This document shows positions 31,695-40,465 of a stretch of DNA of 64,000 bases, in pieces; the stretch's first letter is position 1; each line of letters opens with the position of its first letter. Under the pieces are notes generated by a model. That model had not been told where the DNA came from and ran no database searches. It was given only the letters and a program-made list of their open reading frames with translations. A program made the position numbers and the translations under genes. The DNA is taken from contig NZ_CP118100.1 in NCBI RefSeq assembly GCF_028747645.1, positions 2,170,001 through 2,234,000 of the forward strand. Direction: 5' to 3'. This DNA is from Microbacterium esteraromaticum (GTDB taxonomy: Bacteria; Actinomycetota; Actinomycetes; Actinomycetales; Microbacteriaceae).

Positions 31695-33260
31695 TCAGGT
31701 CGTCTCTACGAACTCCATCAGCCGCTCGCCGCTGCGTTCGAAGATGGCGCCGCCGATGGCCGCTCCACCGAACAGCACCAGCACGCCGGTCAGGATGCCC
31801 ACCCAGAACGCCGCCGGGGCGTGCTGGTCGCCCTCGGCGATCGTGAGCGCGAACAGCCAGATCGTCGGTGCGCTGAAGGCCAGTGCGCCGAGGAAGGTTC
31901 CGGCCGCGCCGAACGACCCGTGCGATGACGAGCGCTGCGGCTGCTGGAACGGGCTGTCGCCGGGGCGCGAGACGGCGTAGGGGAACACGACCGAGGCGAT
32001 GCTCGACATGCCCAACGCGCTCAACAGCAGGGCGGCCGTCACACCGATGAAGGGCAGCAGCAGGCTCCACTGGGCGATGAACGCGAGTGTCACCGAGATC
32101 GCGATCGCCAGCACCGGGATCGACACCATCAGCACCGGCACCAGCCGCCCGAGACGGTCGGGCAGTCCGCGTACGCCGCTGGCGACGTGCACCCACAGAG
32201 CTGTCGAGTCGTACGCGACGTCATTGTGCGGCAGCCAGCCGAAGAACAGCGCCATCAGCGGCACCGGCACCAGTGCGGCGATCCACACCGGCACGCCGGC
32301 GACGATCAGGGGGAAGACCGTGAGCACGCCGGCGATCGGCACGACGAGCACGTTGACGATATAACGCCGGTCACGCAGCCAGTAGACGAGGCTGCGCGCG
32401 GCGACCGCGCCGAACGCGTTCGCCGGCAGCAGACCGAACCAACCCAGGCCCGACCGCTCTCGTGTGGCGTAGGGACGCTCGGTGACGGTCAGCAGGCGGC
32501 GCACGAGGAAGGCCCACAGACCGAGCAGACCGGCGAGGGATGCCAACGCGACCAGTCCGCTCCCCCAGGCCGCGGCGCTATCGCCGGCGGCCGCGTGGAA
32601 CGGCAGCGCATAGGGCGCGGCGAGAGGTGAGAAGCTGACGATGGTCGTGGCGGTGTCGACGGCGGCGGGAACCTCGCCGTCCCAGCGGATCGAGGCGAAG
32701 TACGCGGCGACGGGGAACGCGACCACCAGCACCGGGATCGTGATCAGCACGGTGAGTTCGCGCGAGCGTCGCTCGGGCAGCAGGATCGCACTGATCGCCA
32801 TGCCGATGCGTGCGGCGAGGGCGATCGAGATGACACCGACGATCCCGGCGAGGATCGCCAGCAGCGCGGGGGCGCCGGCCGAGACGGCGACGATCACGAC
32901 GCACGTCGTCGCGGCGATCAACGCGAAGCTGGGGACGCTGACGAGTGCACTCAGCGCGAGGATCCAGGGCAGTTGCCGTTGGTCGACGGCGAACGGGGCG
33001 AAGCGTCGCGGATCGAGCTGATCGGGGGTGCCGGTGAGCATCGGTGCGAGCACGAACGAGATGAACGTCGCTGCGGCCCCCAGCACGAGCACCGCTTGCG
33101 CGGTGGGCAGCGGTGCGCTGCCCATGCTGAGGATCGCGATGCACACCGCGACCGTGATCGCGGCGGATGCCAGCAGTGCGAGCACACGGCGCACTCCGTG
33201 CTCTCCGTGCGCCGCGCCGACCAGCAGGGCGAGCCTCAGCCGGAGAACGTGTGCAACCAC
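31695..33260 (-). CDS. ABC exporter permease (ABC-2-like)
   Basis: This 521-residue protein has about 12 hydrophobic segments across its length and no binding-protein or enzyme motif. It pairs with the ATPase gene just upstream, whose 3' end it overlaps by 25 bases, so it is almost certainly that ATPase's membrane partner. GTG 33260 has GGAGGGA 7 bases upstream. The substrate is unknown. Long permeases of this kind occur in actinobacterial two-component exporters with one ATPase. Confidence 0.75.
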   Translation of the reverse strand: MVAHVLRLRLALLVGAAHGEHGVRRVLALLASAAITVAVCIAILSMGSAPLPTAQAVLVLGAAATFISFVLAPMLTGTPDQLDPRRFAPFAVDQRQLPWILALSALVSVPSFALIAATTCVVIVAVSAGAPALLAILAGIVGVISIALAARIGMAISAILLPERRSRELTVLITIPVLVVAFPVAAYFASIRWDGEVPAAVDTATTIVSFSPLAAPYALPFHAAAGDSAAAWGSGLVALASLAGLLGLWAFLVRRLLTVTERPYATRERSGLGWFGLLPANAFGAVAARSLVYWLRDRRYIVNVLVVPIAGVLTVFPLIVAGVPVWIAALVPVPLMALFFGWLPHNDVAYDSTALWVHVASGVRGLPDRLGRLVPVLMVSIPVLAIAISVTLAFIAQWSLLLPFIGVTAALLLSALGMSSIASVVFPYAVSRPGDSPFQQPQRSSSHGSFGAAGTFLGALAFSAPTIWLFALTIAEGDQHAPAAFWVGILTGVLVLFGGAAIGGAIFERSGERLMEFVETT

Positions 33261-35311
33261 TCCAGTCCCTCCACTTCGCCGCTGGAACCGGAGAGCTCGA
33301 CGAACCGCTCAGTGAGCGTGCGCCCGGCGCGCACCTCGTCGATGGTGCCCTCGGCAAGCACCTCGCCACCGACGATCACGGCGACGCGCGAGCAGACGCG
33401 CTCGACCAGATCCATGCCGTGGCTGGAGAGGATGACCGTTCCGCCATGCGACACGTAGGCGCGCAGGATGTCGAGGATGACGCCGGATGAGACCGGGTCG
33501 ACGGCCTCGAACGGCTCATCGAGCACCAGCACCCGCGGCGAGTGGATCAGCGCCCCTGCCAGCATGAGCTTCTTGGTCATGCCGGCCGAGTAGTCGGACA
33601 CGACACGGCTGAGCGCCTCGGTCAGGTCGAACGCACGCGCGAGGTCGGCTGTGCGGCTCTCGATCACCGCGCGCTTGAGGCCCCGGAGCTGACCGTAGTA
33701 GAACAGCAGCTGGCGACCGGTGAGCCGGTCGAACGCGCGCAGCCGATCCGGCAGCACGCCCATCACCCGCTTCGCGGCCAACGGCTCGGCACGCTGATCG
33801 ATACCGCTGATGTGCACCGTGCCGGCGTCGGGCCGCAACAGCCCGGAGATGATCGAGAGCGTGGTCGTCTTGCCGGCGCCGTTCGGTCCGACGAGACCGT
33901 AGAACGATCCGGCGGGAACGGTGAGGTCGATACCGTCGACAGCCGTTGTATCGCCGAACCGCTTCACGAGTCCGCGGATGTGTACCGCCTCGGGGCGATC
34001 GGCATCATCGGAGGCATCGACGGCGCCGGAGTCGACGACCGCCGTAGCGCTCGCGTCGTGCGCCGCCTGACCGTCCGATGTCGGATGCGCGTGGTCCTCG
34101 GCTTCCTCGGCGAGAGGCGCGTCGTCGTCACTCGACGGCGCGTCGGTGACCGGGGCCTCAACGGCGACCGGGGCTTCTTCTACTGCCGCGGCCTCTTCGG
34201 CCACCGCGGCTTCTTCGGCTACCGCGGCTTCTTCGGACGCCGGTGCGTCTTCGGACGCCGGGGACTCCTCGGACGCCGGGGTCTCGTGCTGTTCAGTCGG
34301 CACAGGAGCCGACACTTCGGCGACGATGGGCGCGGCGGCGGCCGCGACGGCGCCCCGCGGCGGCCGGGCCTCGGACCGCTCGGGTGCACTGTGCTCAGCA
34401 GCGACAAGGCGACGCGCCGACGGCGACGCCTCCAGGTCGATCCGCGTGTCGGTCGTGACCTCAGCTGCCGGTGGCACCGTCAGATCGGCGATGAGAGCCG
34501 GCGTGGCGTTTTCGGTCGTGGGCGTCGCGTTCTTCTTGGCTGTCGACGCCTTGGCCGAAGGTCGCTGAGACGCCGCGCTCGTCTTCGACGCTGTGCTCAC
34601 GGTCTTCGTCGCGGGCTTCTTCGCCGCGGATGTCTTCGCCTTGGCGCCCGTCGTCGACGCGGAAGACTTCGCGGCGGCCGTCTTGGCCGCAGTCGTCCTG
34701 GCAGCTGTGGTCTTGGCGGCGGTCGCCTTGGTCGCGGCCTTCGTCGACGCGGTCCGAGCAGCGGCCGCCTTCACCGCCGTCGTCTTCTCCGCCGTCTCTG
34801 CGGCGGTCTTCTTCGCCGCGGCGGACTTCGCCGCCGCACTGGTCGCTGCGGCCTTCTTCGCCGCCGCGGTCTTGGACGCCGTGCTGCTCTTGGACGTCGT
34901 ACCGGTCTTCGACGTCGTACCGGTCTTCGACGTGGCACCGGCTTTCGACGTGGCGCCGGCCTTCGACGCCGTGCCCGGCTTGGCGGTTGCGGCCGCCTTC
35001 GACGCTGTGGCCGTCTTCGACGGTGTCGCCGTCTTGGTCGCCGTGCTGCGCGAGACGGTCGTCTTCGACGCCGTCGAACCTGTTGCGGTCTTCTTCGCGG
35101 CCGTCTTCCTCGGCGCTGCCTTCTTGACGGCAGGCTTGTCCTCGACCTTCGACGACACGTTCGTGTCGGAAGCCGAGTCGGTGGCATCCGGTGTCTTCTT
35201 CGCCGCCGCGGCACCCCGCTTCGGCCTCGGCGTGGCGGCGGTGTCAGCGCCCGCGCTCGCGGTCGGCACCCCCTCGGTGCGGTCTTCGTGCGTCTCCCCG
35301 GATGCTGTCAC
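33236..35311 (-). CDS. ABC transporter ATPase with long histone-H1-like and acidic N-terminal extension
   Basis: 691 residues. Only ~441-691 is the ATPase: Walker A GPNGAGKTT (~472), Q-loop region VMGVLPDRLRAFDRLTG, signature YSAGMTKK (in place of LSGGQ), Walker B VLVLDEPFEAVD and switch HG. Residues ~30-270 are Lys/Ala/Thr-rich short repeats (AAKKTA, TASKT) like histone H1 tails or HupB extensions. Residues ~340-430 are Glu/Ala-rich and acidic. No Met occurs before the ATPase domain. GTG 35311 follows a TACCTT hexamer, so the extension is probably translated. The permease gene overlaps its end. Confidence 0.8.
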   Translation of the reverse strand: MTASGETHEDRTEGVPTASAGADTAATPRPKRGAAAAKKTPDATDSASDTNVSSKVEDKPAVKKAAPRKTAAKKTATGSTASKTTVSRSTATKTATPSKTATASKAAATAKPGTASKAGATSKAGATSKTGTTSKTGTTSKSSTASKTAAAKKAAATSAAAKSAAAKKTAAETAEKTTAVKAAAARTASTKAATKATAAKTTAARTTAAKTAAAKSSASTTGAKAKTSAAKKPATKTVSTASKTSAASQRPSAKASTAKKNATPTTENATPALIADLTVPPAAEVTTDTRIDLEASPSARRLVAAEHSAPERSEARPPRGAVAAAAAPIVAEVSAPVPTEQHETPASEESPASEDAPASEEAAVAEEAAVAEEAAAVEEAPVAVEAPVTDAPSSDDDAPLAEEAEDHAHPTSDGQAAHDASATAVVDSGAVDASDDADRPEAVHIRGLVKRFGDTTAVDGIDLTVPAGSFYGLVGPNGAGKTTTLSIISGLLRPDAGTVHISGIDQRAEPLAAKRVMGVLPDRLRAFDRLTGRQLLFYYGQLRGLKRAVIESRTADLARAFDLTEALSRVVSDYSAGMTKKLMLAGALIHSPRVLVLDEPFEAVDPVSSGVILDILRAYVSHGGTVILSSHGMDLVERVCSRVAVIVGGEVLAEGTIDEVRAGRTLTERFVELSGSSGEVEGLEWLHTFSG

Positions 35312-35324
35312 GCCTACTAAGGTA
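35312..35324 (-). promoter_or_regulatory. Leaderless-type -10 element for the ABC ATPase
   Basis: TACCTT on the minus strand lies 7 bases before GTG 35311. No ribosome site is visible. Confidence 0.5.
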
Positions 35325-35553
35325 CCAATCCGCCCTGACAGAGCCGCCGACCCGGTGACGACGTGTTTTGGTGCCGCAGAGCCCCTCGACGCGGCTCACG
35401 GTTCCTGACAGACTCGTGTGGAACAGGTCACGAAACAGCAACAGCGCCCCTGAAGCCTTCGGCCTCCCAGGTGTGATCAGTAGCATTACGGAGGCACGAA
35501 GAGGTGTCGCGTCGATGAATCGACAGTGAACACAGTTCCTATTAGGAGAAAAC

Positions 35554-36246
35554 GTGACTCTTCAGACCGTCATCCTGGCTGCGGGCATGGGCTCGCGGCT
35601 CGGCCGCGCGCTGCCCAAGCCGCTGACCGAGCTCAGCGACGGCCGCACCATCATGCGCCAGCAGCACGACAACATCCGCGCGGCCTTCGGCGGCGACGCC
35701 CGCATCACCACCGTCGTCGGCTACCGCGCCGAGACGATCATCGAGGCGTTCCCGTCGGCGAAGTACGTGCACAACGAGCGCTACGACGTGACCAACACCT
35801 CCAAGAGTCTGCTGCGCGCGCTGAGCGTGACCGGCAAGAGCGGCGTGCTGTGGATGAACGGCGATGTCGTCTTCGACCCGCGCATCCTGGGCCGGGCGAT
35901 CGAGTTCATCGAGCGCGACCAGTCGTTCGTGACCGTGAACACCTCGAAGGTCAGCGACGAAGAGGTCAAGTACACCGTCACCGCCGAGGGCTTCATCAAC
36001 GAGCTGTCCAAGACCGTCAAGGGCGGCCTCGGCGAGGCCGTGGGCATCAACTACATCTCGTCGCGCGACAAGAAGGCGTTCATGCGCCAGTTGCAGCGTG
36101 TCGAGGATCAGGACTACTTCGAGCGTGGTCTCGAGCTGGCGATCGCCGAGGATGGCCTGCTGCTCGAGCCGATGGACGTCTCGGACCTGTACGCCGTCGA
36201 GGTCGACTTCGCTGAAGACCTGGAGCGCGCCAACCTCTTCGTCTGA
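35554..36246 (+). CDS. Nucleotidyltransferase, LicC/phosphocholine cytidylyltransferase-like
   Basis: This 230-residue enzyme has the nucleotidyltransferase signature ILAAGMGSRLGRALPKPL at the N-terminus, where the Gly-rich loop and Lys bind NTP. The metal-site Asp is in WMNGDVVF, and YDVTNTSKSLL fits the LicC/CTP:phosphocholine branch. It probably activates a sugar, choline or polyol phosphate for cell-surface polymers; the substrate is not determined. GTG 35554 has TAGGAGAAA upstream. No kinase or transferase partner lies nearby. Confidence 0.8.
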   Translation: MTLQTVILAAGMGSRLGRALPKPLTELSDGRTIMRQQHDNIRAAFGGDARITTVVGYRAETIIEAFPSAKYVHNERYDVTNTSKSLLRALSVTGKSGVLWMNGDVVFDPRILGRAIEFIERDQSFVTVNTSKVSDEEVKYTVTAEGFINELSKTVKGGLGEAVGINYISSRDKKAFMRQLQRVEDQDYFERGLELAIAEDGLLLEPMDVSDLYAVEVDFAEDLERANLFV

Positions 36247-36258
36247 GCGCCTCCCTCT

Positions 36259-36292
36259 CGAAAGCCGTCTTCCTGTCGGGAGGCGGCTTTCG
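36259..36292 (+). terminator. Terminator hairpin after the nucleotidyltransferase
   Basis: CGAAAGCCG pairs with CGGCTTTCG, and an inner CTTCC/GGGAG stem caps it. It lies 12 bases after the stop codon. Confidence 0.7.
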
Positions 36293-36314
36293 GCGTTCTC
36301 GCGGATGCGATGCA

Positions 36315-36326
36315 TAGGCTCGGGTC
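36315..36326 (+). promoter_or_regulatory. Leaderless-type -10 element for the 36327 gene
   Basis: TAGGCT ends 6 bases before ATG 36327, just after the upstream terminator. Confidence 0.55.
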
Positions 36327-37334
36327 ATGCAGGTCCACAAGATCCACTCGCTGCCGGATGACGCCCCGTGGGATGCGCGCGTGCCTCCGGTCGGGTCCGA
36401 CGAGCACCCGCTCACCGTGCGCGGGATCGATCGGGTGATGTCGGTGCAGCGCCCGTTGGTCGTGGCGCACATCCGCAGCATCCGCCTGCGCAATCCGCGC
36501 GCGATGCCGGACGAGATCGTGCGCATGCTCGAGATCCGCTACCTCGCCGCGGTGACCACCGGCGGCGCGGCCGTCGGTGCGACCGCTGTCGTTCCGGGCA
36601 TCGGCACCGGGGTGACGCTGGCGCTGTCGGGCGTGGAGACCATCGGGTTCATGGAGTCAACGGCACTCTTCGCGCAGTCTGTCGCGGAGGTGCACGGCAT
36701 CGCGATCGAGAACCCCGACCGCGCTCGGGCGCTGGTGATGACCCTGATGCTCGGCAAGGAGGGCGTCGACCTCGTCTCGCAGCTGGCGCAGCAGGCGACG
36801 GGCCGGGGCGGCACGCGTTCGTCGTACTGGGGCGAGCTGGTGACGAAGTCACTGCCACGCGCCGCCGTCGGTCCGCTTGTGGATCGTTTGAAGTCGGCGT
36901 TCATCCGGCAGTTCGCGGGCCGGGGCGGGGCGTCGTTCATCGGCAAGGCGCTGCCGTTCGGCATCGGCGCGGTCATCGGCGGTGCCGGCAACAACATCCT
37001 CGGACGACGGGTGCTGGTCACGTCGCGTCGCGCCTTCGGCGCGGCGCCCGTCTTCTTGCCACCCGAGTTGGAGCCGACGCCCGGCAGCGAGCGACTGGAG
37101 CGACGGATGCTGTCGGGCGCGCGTTCCCTCGGCGGTGGCGTTGTCGGGGTCGCAGGCAGCGTGGGTCGCGGCTTCGGGGCCGCCGGTCGCGGAGTGGGCG
37201 CGGCAGGGCGCGGGCTCGGCGCGGCGAGCCGCGAGGTCGGAGCGAAGCTGCGCCGACGGAGGGAAGGACTCGCCCCCGGGTCGGATGCTGCCGATTCGGA
37301 TGCTGTTGATTCAGCATCCCCAGAAGGGGTTTGA
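36327..37334 (+). CDS. Glycine-rich protein, possibly EcsC-like
   Basis: This 335-residue protein has a hydrophobic Gly-rich hairpin (~residues 76-105, TTGGAAVGATAVVPGIGTGV and on) and ETIGFMESTALFAQSVAEVHGI, a pattern seen in EcsC-family proteins. A second hydrophobic Gly segment (FGIGAVIGGAGNNILGR, ~210) follows. A C-terminal Gly/Arg tail repeats GxGAAGRG. EcsC proteins are membrane-associated and of unclear role. The ATG is supported by the -10 hexamer 6 bases upstream. Confidence in the family is low; the gene itself is well supported. Confidence 0.7.
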   Translation: MQVHKIHSLPDDAPWDARVPPVGSDEHPLTVRGIDRVMSVQRPLVVAHIRSIRLRNPRAMPDEIVRMLEIRYLAAVTTGGAAVGATAVVPGIGTGVTLALSGVETIGFMESTALFAQSVAEVHGIAIENPDRARALVMTLMLGKEGVDLVSQLAQQATGRGGTRSSYWGELVTKSLPRAAVGPLVDRLKSAFIRQFAGRGGASFIGKALPFGIGAVIGGAGNNILGRRVLVTSRRAFGAAPVFLPPELEPTPGSERLERRMLSGARSLGGGVVGVAGSVGRGFGAAGRGVGAAGRGLGAASREVGAKLRRRREGLAPGSDAADSDAVDSASPEGV

Positions 37335-37400
37335 GCACGACTTCTGCACAGCATCCGTCGTGAGTCGCTCTGAGGCGCTCTGACCGTCAGAGGGCGTTCC

Positions 37401-37412
37401 TAGCTTGGCGGG
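37401..37412 (+). promoter_or_regulatory. Leaderless-type -10 element for the 37413 gene
   Basis: TAGCTT lies 6 bases before ATG 37413. Confidence 0.5.
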
Positions 37413-37718
37413 ATGCTGCATCCCATCGATCCCCGTCAGTCCCCGCCGCCGACCGCGTACTGCGTGCCCTGGGTGGTCACCCGCGACGACCGCGCCCACC
37501 CGGTCGTGATGAATGCCAGCCAGGAGCCCGTCGATTTCGTCCGCGTCTTTCGCGACGATGTCGATGCCCGTTGCGTCGTGGATCTGTGGGGTCAGGTCCT
37601 TCCCACCGAAACGGTCGAACTGTGCCTGTGCGCGTCGGCCCCCGACGAGGCGGTTGTGACGATCGCCTGGTTCCGCCAAGCCGACGGGTTGGAGTACGTG
37701 TGGCGGTTCGTCGTGTGA
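37413..37718 (+). CDS. Unknown soluble protein (101 aa)
   Basis: This 101-residue protein of mostly beta pattern starts MLHPIDPRQSPPPTAYCVPW, then has VVMNASQEPVDFVRVFRDD and VELCLCASAPDEAVVTIAWF, resembling a single Ig-like or C2-like beta sandwich. There is no signal peptide or enzyme motif. I do not recognise a family. A -10 hexamer directly upstream supports the start. About 150 bases with no convincing gene follow before the HNH gene end. Confidence 0.6.
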   Translation: MLHPIDPRQSPPPTAYCVPWVVTRDDRAHPVVMNASQEPVDFVRVFRDDVDARCVVDLWGQVLPTETVELCLCASAPDEAVVTIAWFRQADGLEYVWRFVV

Positions 37719-37867
37719 TGGCCGGTGCGCGACGAGACGCTGCTGAGCTTCCCCGGACTTCAGCGCTTGCTCAGCAGCCCGGTCGTTCTCAGCGATCGCC
37801 TGCTCGATCGGATGGAGACCGGCGTGGATGACATACACGACATTGCAGGGCGCACGCGAACGAGCGA

Positions 37868-39289
37868 CTACGTGAACGCGAAGTCGGGCAACGACAGGCG
37901 CGGGGTGCGCCAGTGATGCAAAGGATCCCACCAGGCGGGTCCGCGGATCTCGGGTAGGCCGTCGTGCATGCGGATCTCCCAGCCGGAGAACTCGAGTGAT
38001 CTGTGGTGCCACCAGCACAACGGCACACCGTTGTCGGTGCTGGTCGGCCCACCGCGGGAATGTTCGGTGACGTGGTGGATCTCACACCAGGAGGCCGGCA
38101 CGTGGCATCCGGGAATCAGGCACTCCTTGTCGCGAAGCGTGATCGCCCGGCGCTGGTGAACGTTGAAGATACGGTCGGTCACCGTTATCCCGACGATCCG
38201 GCCCTGCTCCGTGAACACACGCTGAATGGCACCGGTGCAACCGGTGTGCCGGGCGACCGCGGCGCTCACCGGGCCGTCGACACCCGGAACACTGGCCCAC
38301 GAGCTGTCTGCGGACTCGAGGTGCACGACGAGCGTCGGCGCCGCACCACCCAGTGACGGCATGTCGGCGTGCCGCGCCGCGATGCCCAGCGCCGCGGCGA
38401 GCGCGTCGTGCTGCTTCTGCCCGCGGGTACGCGCATCGAGCACGCTCCTCGGGTCACTGTTGAACTCATCGTCGGTGCTGGTCTCGTCTTCGGAGGGCCG
38501 GAATGTGACACCCTCGGGCGGCGGCGGCCCGTCGGTCTTCGGGTTCAGCTGTGCGTCGAGCAACAGCTGCAGTTGCGCGTACGTCTCGGGCAGCAGGTTG
38601 CCGCGCACCGGGTACACACCGTCATGCATGCGCCCGATCGAGAGAAACCGCCGGTTCATCGCACGCTGTTCGGCCGGCTCGGCACCATCAGGATCGAGCT
38701 GCGCCGCGATCGCATGCGCCACCATCTTGAGATCGTCAGGTGTAGCCGGGGGTGCTGTCGCGAACCGTGCGTCAGCGTCAGCATCCGCGTCGTCAGCAAC
38801 GACGTGTCCGCGCGCAACACCCGCCAGCACGTCATCGGCCTTCCATCGGTCGGTGGCACCGATCCGGTCGCCGGCCGACTCGATCGGCCCCGTGGCGGCC
38901 AGCAGCCCATCGGTTCCGACGGCACCGTCGAGCATCACCCGTCGAAGAGCGGGCCACCGCGCCAGCAGCGACTCCCCCGACGTGAGGTCGACGTCGCGGC
39001 GCACGACCTTGCCCGCTTTCACGAACCGCGCCGCGCCCCGCGAGTCGACCCGCAGTGTGCGCTGCAGCAGTTCGTTCACGTTGCGGCATCCCGCGCCGTG
39101 CGGCAGGTCAACCGGATCGCCCGTCGCGACCGTCTCGATGATGGTCGCCTCGACGCGCCGCAGAGCATCGCCGGCAGCACTCAGAACGACGCGCCTCTCG
39201 GCATCGGTGAGGCTCATGAGCGCATCCGCACCGAGCAGCTGATCGAGGTCGGTGACGACTCGATCGAGAACTGCGGCGGGGTTGGTCAT
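37868..39289 (-). CDS. DUF222/13E12-type protein with HNH endonuclease domain
   Basis: This 473-residue protein joins the DUF222 region (residues ~5-330: GCRNVNELLQRTLRVDSRGA; GNLLPETYAQLQLLLDAQLN) to a C-terminal HNH nuclease domain (~395-450), with KECLIPGCHVP, WCEIHHVTEHSRGG, TSTDNGVPLCWWHH. All zinc and catalytic residues are present. This family is multicopy in actinobacterial genomes and is related to the M. tuberculosis 13E12 repeats; its role is unsettled. ATG 39289 is chosen. TTG 39301 would add four residues. Confidence 0.9.
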   Translation of the reverse strand: MTNPAAVLDRVVTDLDQLLGADALMSLTDAERRVVLSAAGDALRRVEATIIETVATGDPVDLPHGAGCRNVNELLQRTLRVDSRGAARFVKAGKVVRRDVDLTSGESLLARWPALRRVMLDGAVGTDGLLAATGPIESAGDRIGATDRWKADDVLAGVARGHVVADDADADADARFATAPPATPDDLKMVAHAIAAQLDPDGAEPAEQRAMNRRFLSIGRMHDGVYPVRGNLLPETYAQLQLLLDAQLNPKTDGPPPPEGVTFRPSEDETSTDDEFNSDPRSVLDARTRGQKQHDALAAALGIAARHADMPSLGGAAPTLVVHLESADSSWASVPGVDGPVSAAVARHTGCTGAIQRVFTEQGRIVGITVTDRIFNVHQRRAITLRDKECLIPGCHVPASWCEIHHVTEHSRGGPTSTDNGVPLCWWHHRSLEFSGWEIRMHDGLPEIRGPAWWDPLHHWRTPRLSLPDFAFT

Positions 39290-39390
39290 GCCTCCATTCA
39301 ACAGGGGGCCACCGACATTGACTGCGGGGATTCTGGCTGATCAGAGAGAGTTTTTAACCGAGCCTCGAAGACCGCAAGACATCCGTACCC

Positions 39391-40350
39391 TCACTCCGGC
39401 AGCGTCAGCACCGTCTTCAGAAACAGGTCGGCGACAGCATCCGCGTCGATACCCAGCGCCACCTCGGAACGCGACCACACCTCGTCGAGGCCGTGAAGGC
39501 TGTCCTCCCCCGTGTACGCACGGCGGTCGACAACCGTCTGGCCCCGGCTGTAGCCGCTCAACTCGACCCGCACCGGGAGCGATTCGAAGAGCACCAGTTC
39601 GGGCGCGACGATCGCGCACACCGCACCGGCGTCGCCGATCAGCCCGGTGTACTGCAGCGACTCGTCCTCGCTCATGGCCACCCGGTTGCCCAACAGCTCA
39701 CCGACCGCCCGTCCCACACGATGCGCGCCGGCCGTCAACGCCTTCGCGCGTTCCAGCGGCACGGAGACGCGTTCGAACACGTCGAGGCCGTACATCGTGG
39801 TCGGCACCCCGGCATCGAGCACGATCGCGGCCGCCTCGGGGTCGTGCCATACGTTGAACTCCGCCACGGCCGTCGCGTTGCCGACACTCGCCGAGCCGCC
39901 CATGAACACGATCCGCTCGATGCGTGCCGCGACTTCGGGGTGGGTGCGCAGCAGCAGGGCGAGGTTGGTCTGCGGCGCGAGGGCGACGAGCGTCACCGGC
40001 TCCGGATGCTGCATGATCAGCCGTCGCATCATCGCGACGGCCGACTCGTCAGCCGCACCGCGCGACGCGGGAGGCAGCGCGATGCCGCCGAGACCGTCGT
40101 CGCCGTGCACGTGGGCCGCCGCGCGCGCCGGGGCGATCAGCGGGCGAGCGGCACCGGCCGCAACCGGCACGTCGGCCGCACCGGCGAGATCGAGGATGCG
40201 CAGGGTGTTCGCGACGACGTCATCCAACCCGGCATTCCCGGCGACGCAGGTGACACCGAGCACCTCGATCTCGGGGTGCGCAACAGCGAACAGCAGGGCG
40301 AGAGCGTCATCGACGCCGGTGTCGACATCGAGAATCACAGGTGTGGGCAT
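39391..40350 (-). CDS. Inosine-uridine preferring nucleoside hydrolase
   Basis: This 319-residue enzyme cleaves ribonucleosides to base and ribose. The Ca2+-binding motif [12 protein letters not shown] starts at residue 8. [42 protein letters not shown] (catalytic/Ca site) follow. It is consistent with the salvage genes further right. The start at 40350 fits both the family N-terminus and a leaderless promoter 7 bases upstream; a longer open frame upstream is not coding. Confidence 0.93.
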   Translation of the reverse strand: MPTPVILDVDTGVDDALALLFAVAHPEIEVLGVTCVAGNAGLDDVVANTLRILDLAGAADVPVAAGAARPLIAPARAAAHVHGDDGLGGIALPPASRGAADESAVAMMRRLIMQHPEPVTLVALAPQTNLALLLRTHPEVAARIERIVFMGGSASVGNATAVAEFNVWHDPEAAAIVLDAGVPTTMYGLDVFERVSVPLERAKALTAGAHRVGRAVGELLGNRVAMSEDESLQYTGLIGDAGAVCAIVAPELVLFESLPVRVELSGYSRGQTVVDRRAYTGEDSLHGLDEVWSRSEVALGIDADAVADLFLKTVLTLPE

Positions 40351-40363
40351 GATGTCCAGCCTA
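40351..40363 (-). promoter_or_regulatory. Leaderless-type -10 element for the nucleoside hydrolase
   Basis: TAGGCT on the minus strand lies 7 bases before ATG 40350. It is ~90 bases from the divergent promoter of the carboxylase beta gene. Confidence 0.55.
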
Positions 40364-40452
40364 GATCTCCGCCCCCACGCACCGAGCAGATCAACCAAAG
40401 GAATCGCGTGTGCGTTGTGCCGAGCATCCAACGCCGCTCGGCGCCCCGGCGC

Positions 40453-40465
40453 TAGTGTGGAATCC
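40453..40465 (+). promoter_or_regulatory. Leaderless-type -10 element for the carboxylase beta gene
   Basis: TAGTGT lies 7 bases before GTG 40466, and no ribosome site is present. Confidence 0.5.

Noticed and set aside
33542..35320. 592-codon plus-strand open frame opposite the ABC ATPase
   Set aside because: It is Arg/Gly-rich and mirrors the Lys/Ala codon repeats of the real gene. No ribosome site or family match was seen.
37725..37916. Possible 63-residue plus-strand gene after 37718
   Set aside because: It overlaps the 3' end of the HNH gene, has no ribosome site or -10 hexamer and no recognisable pattern.
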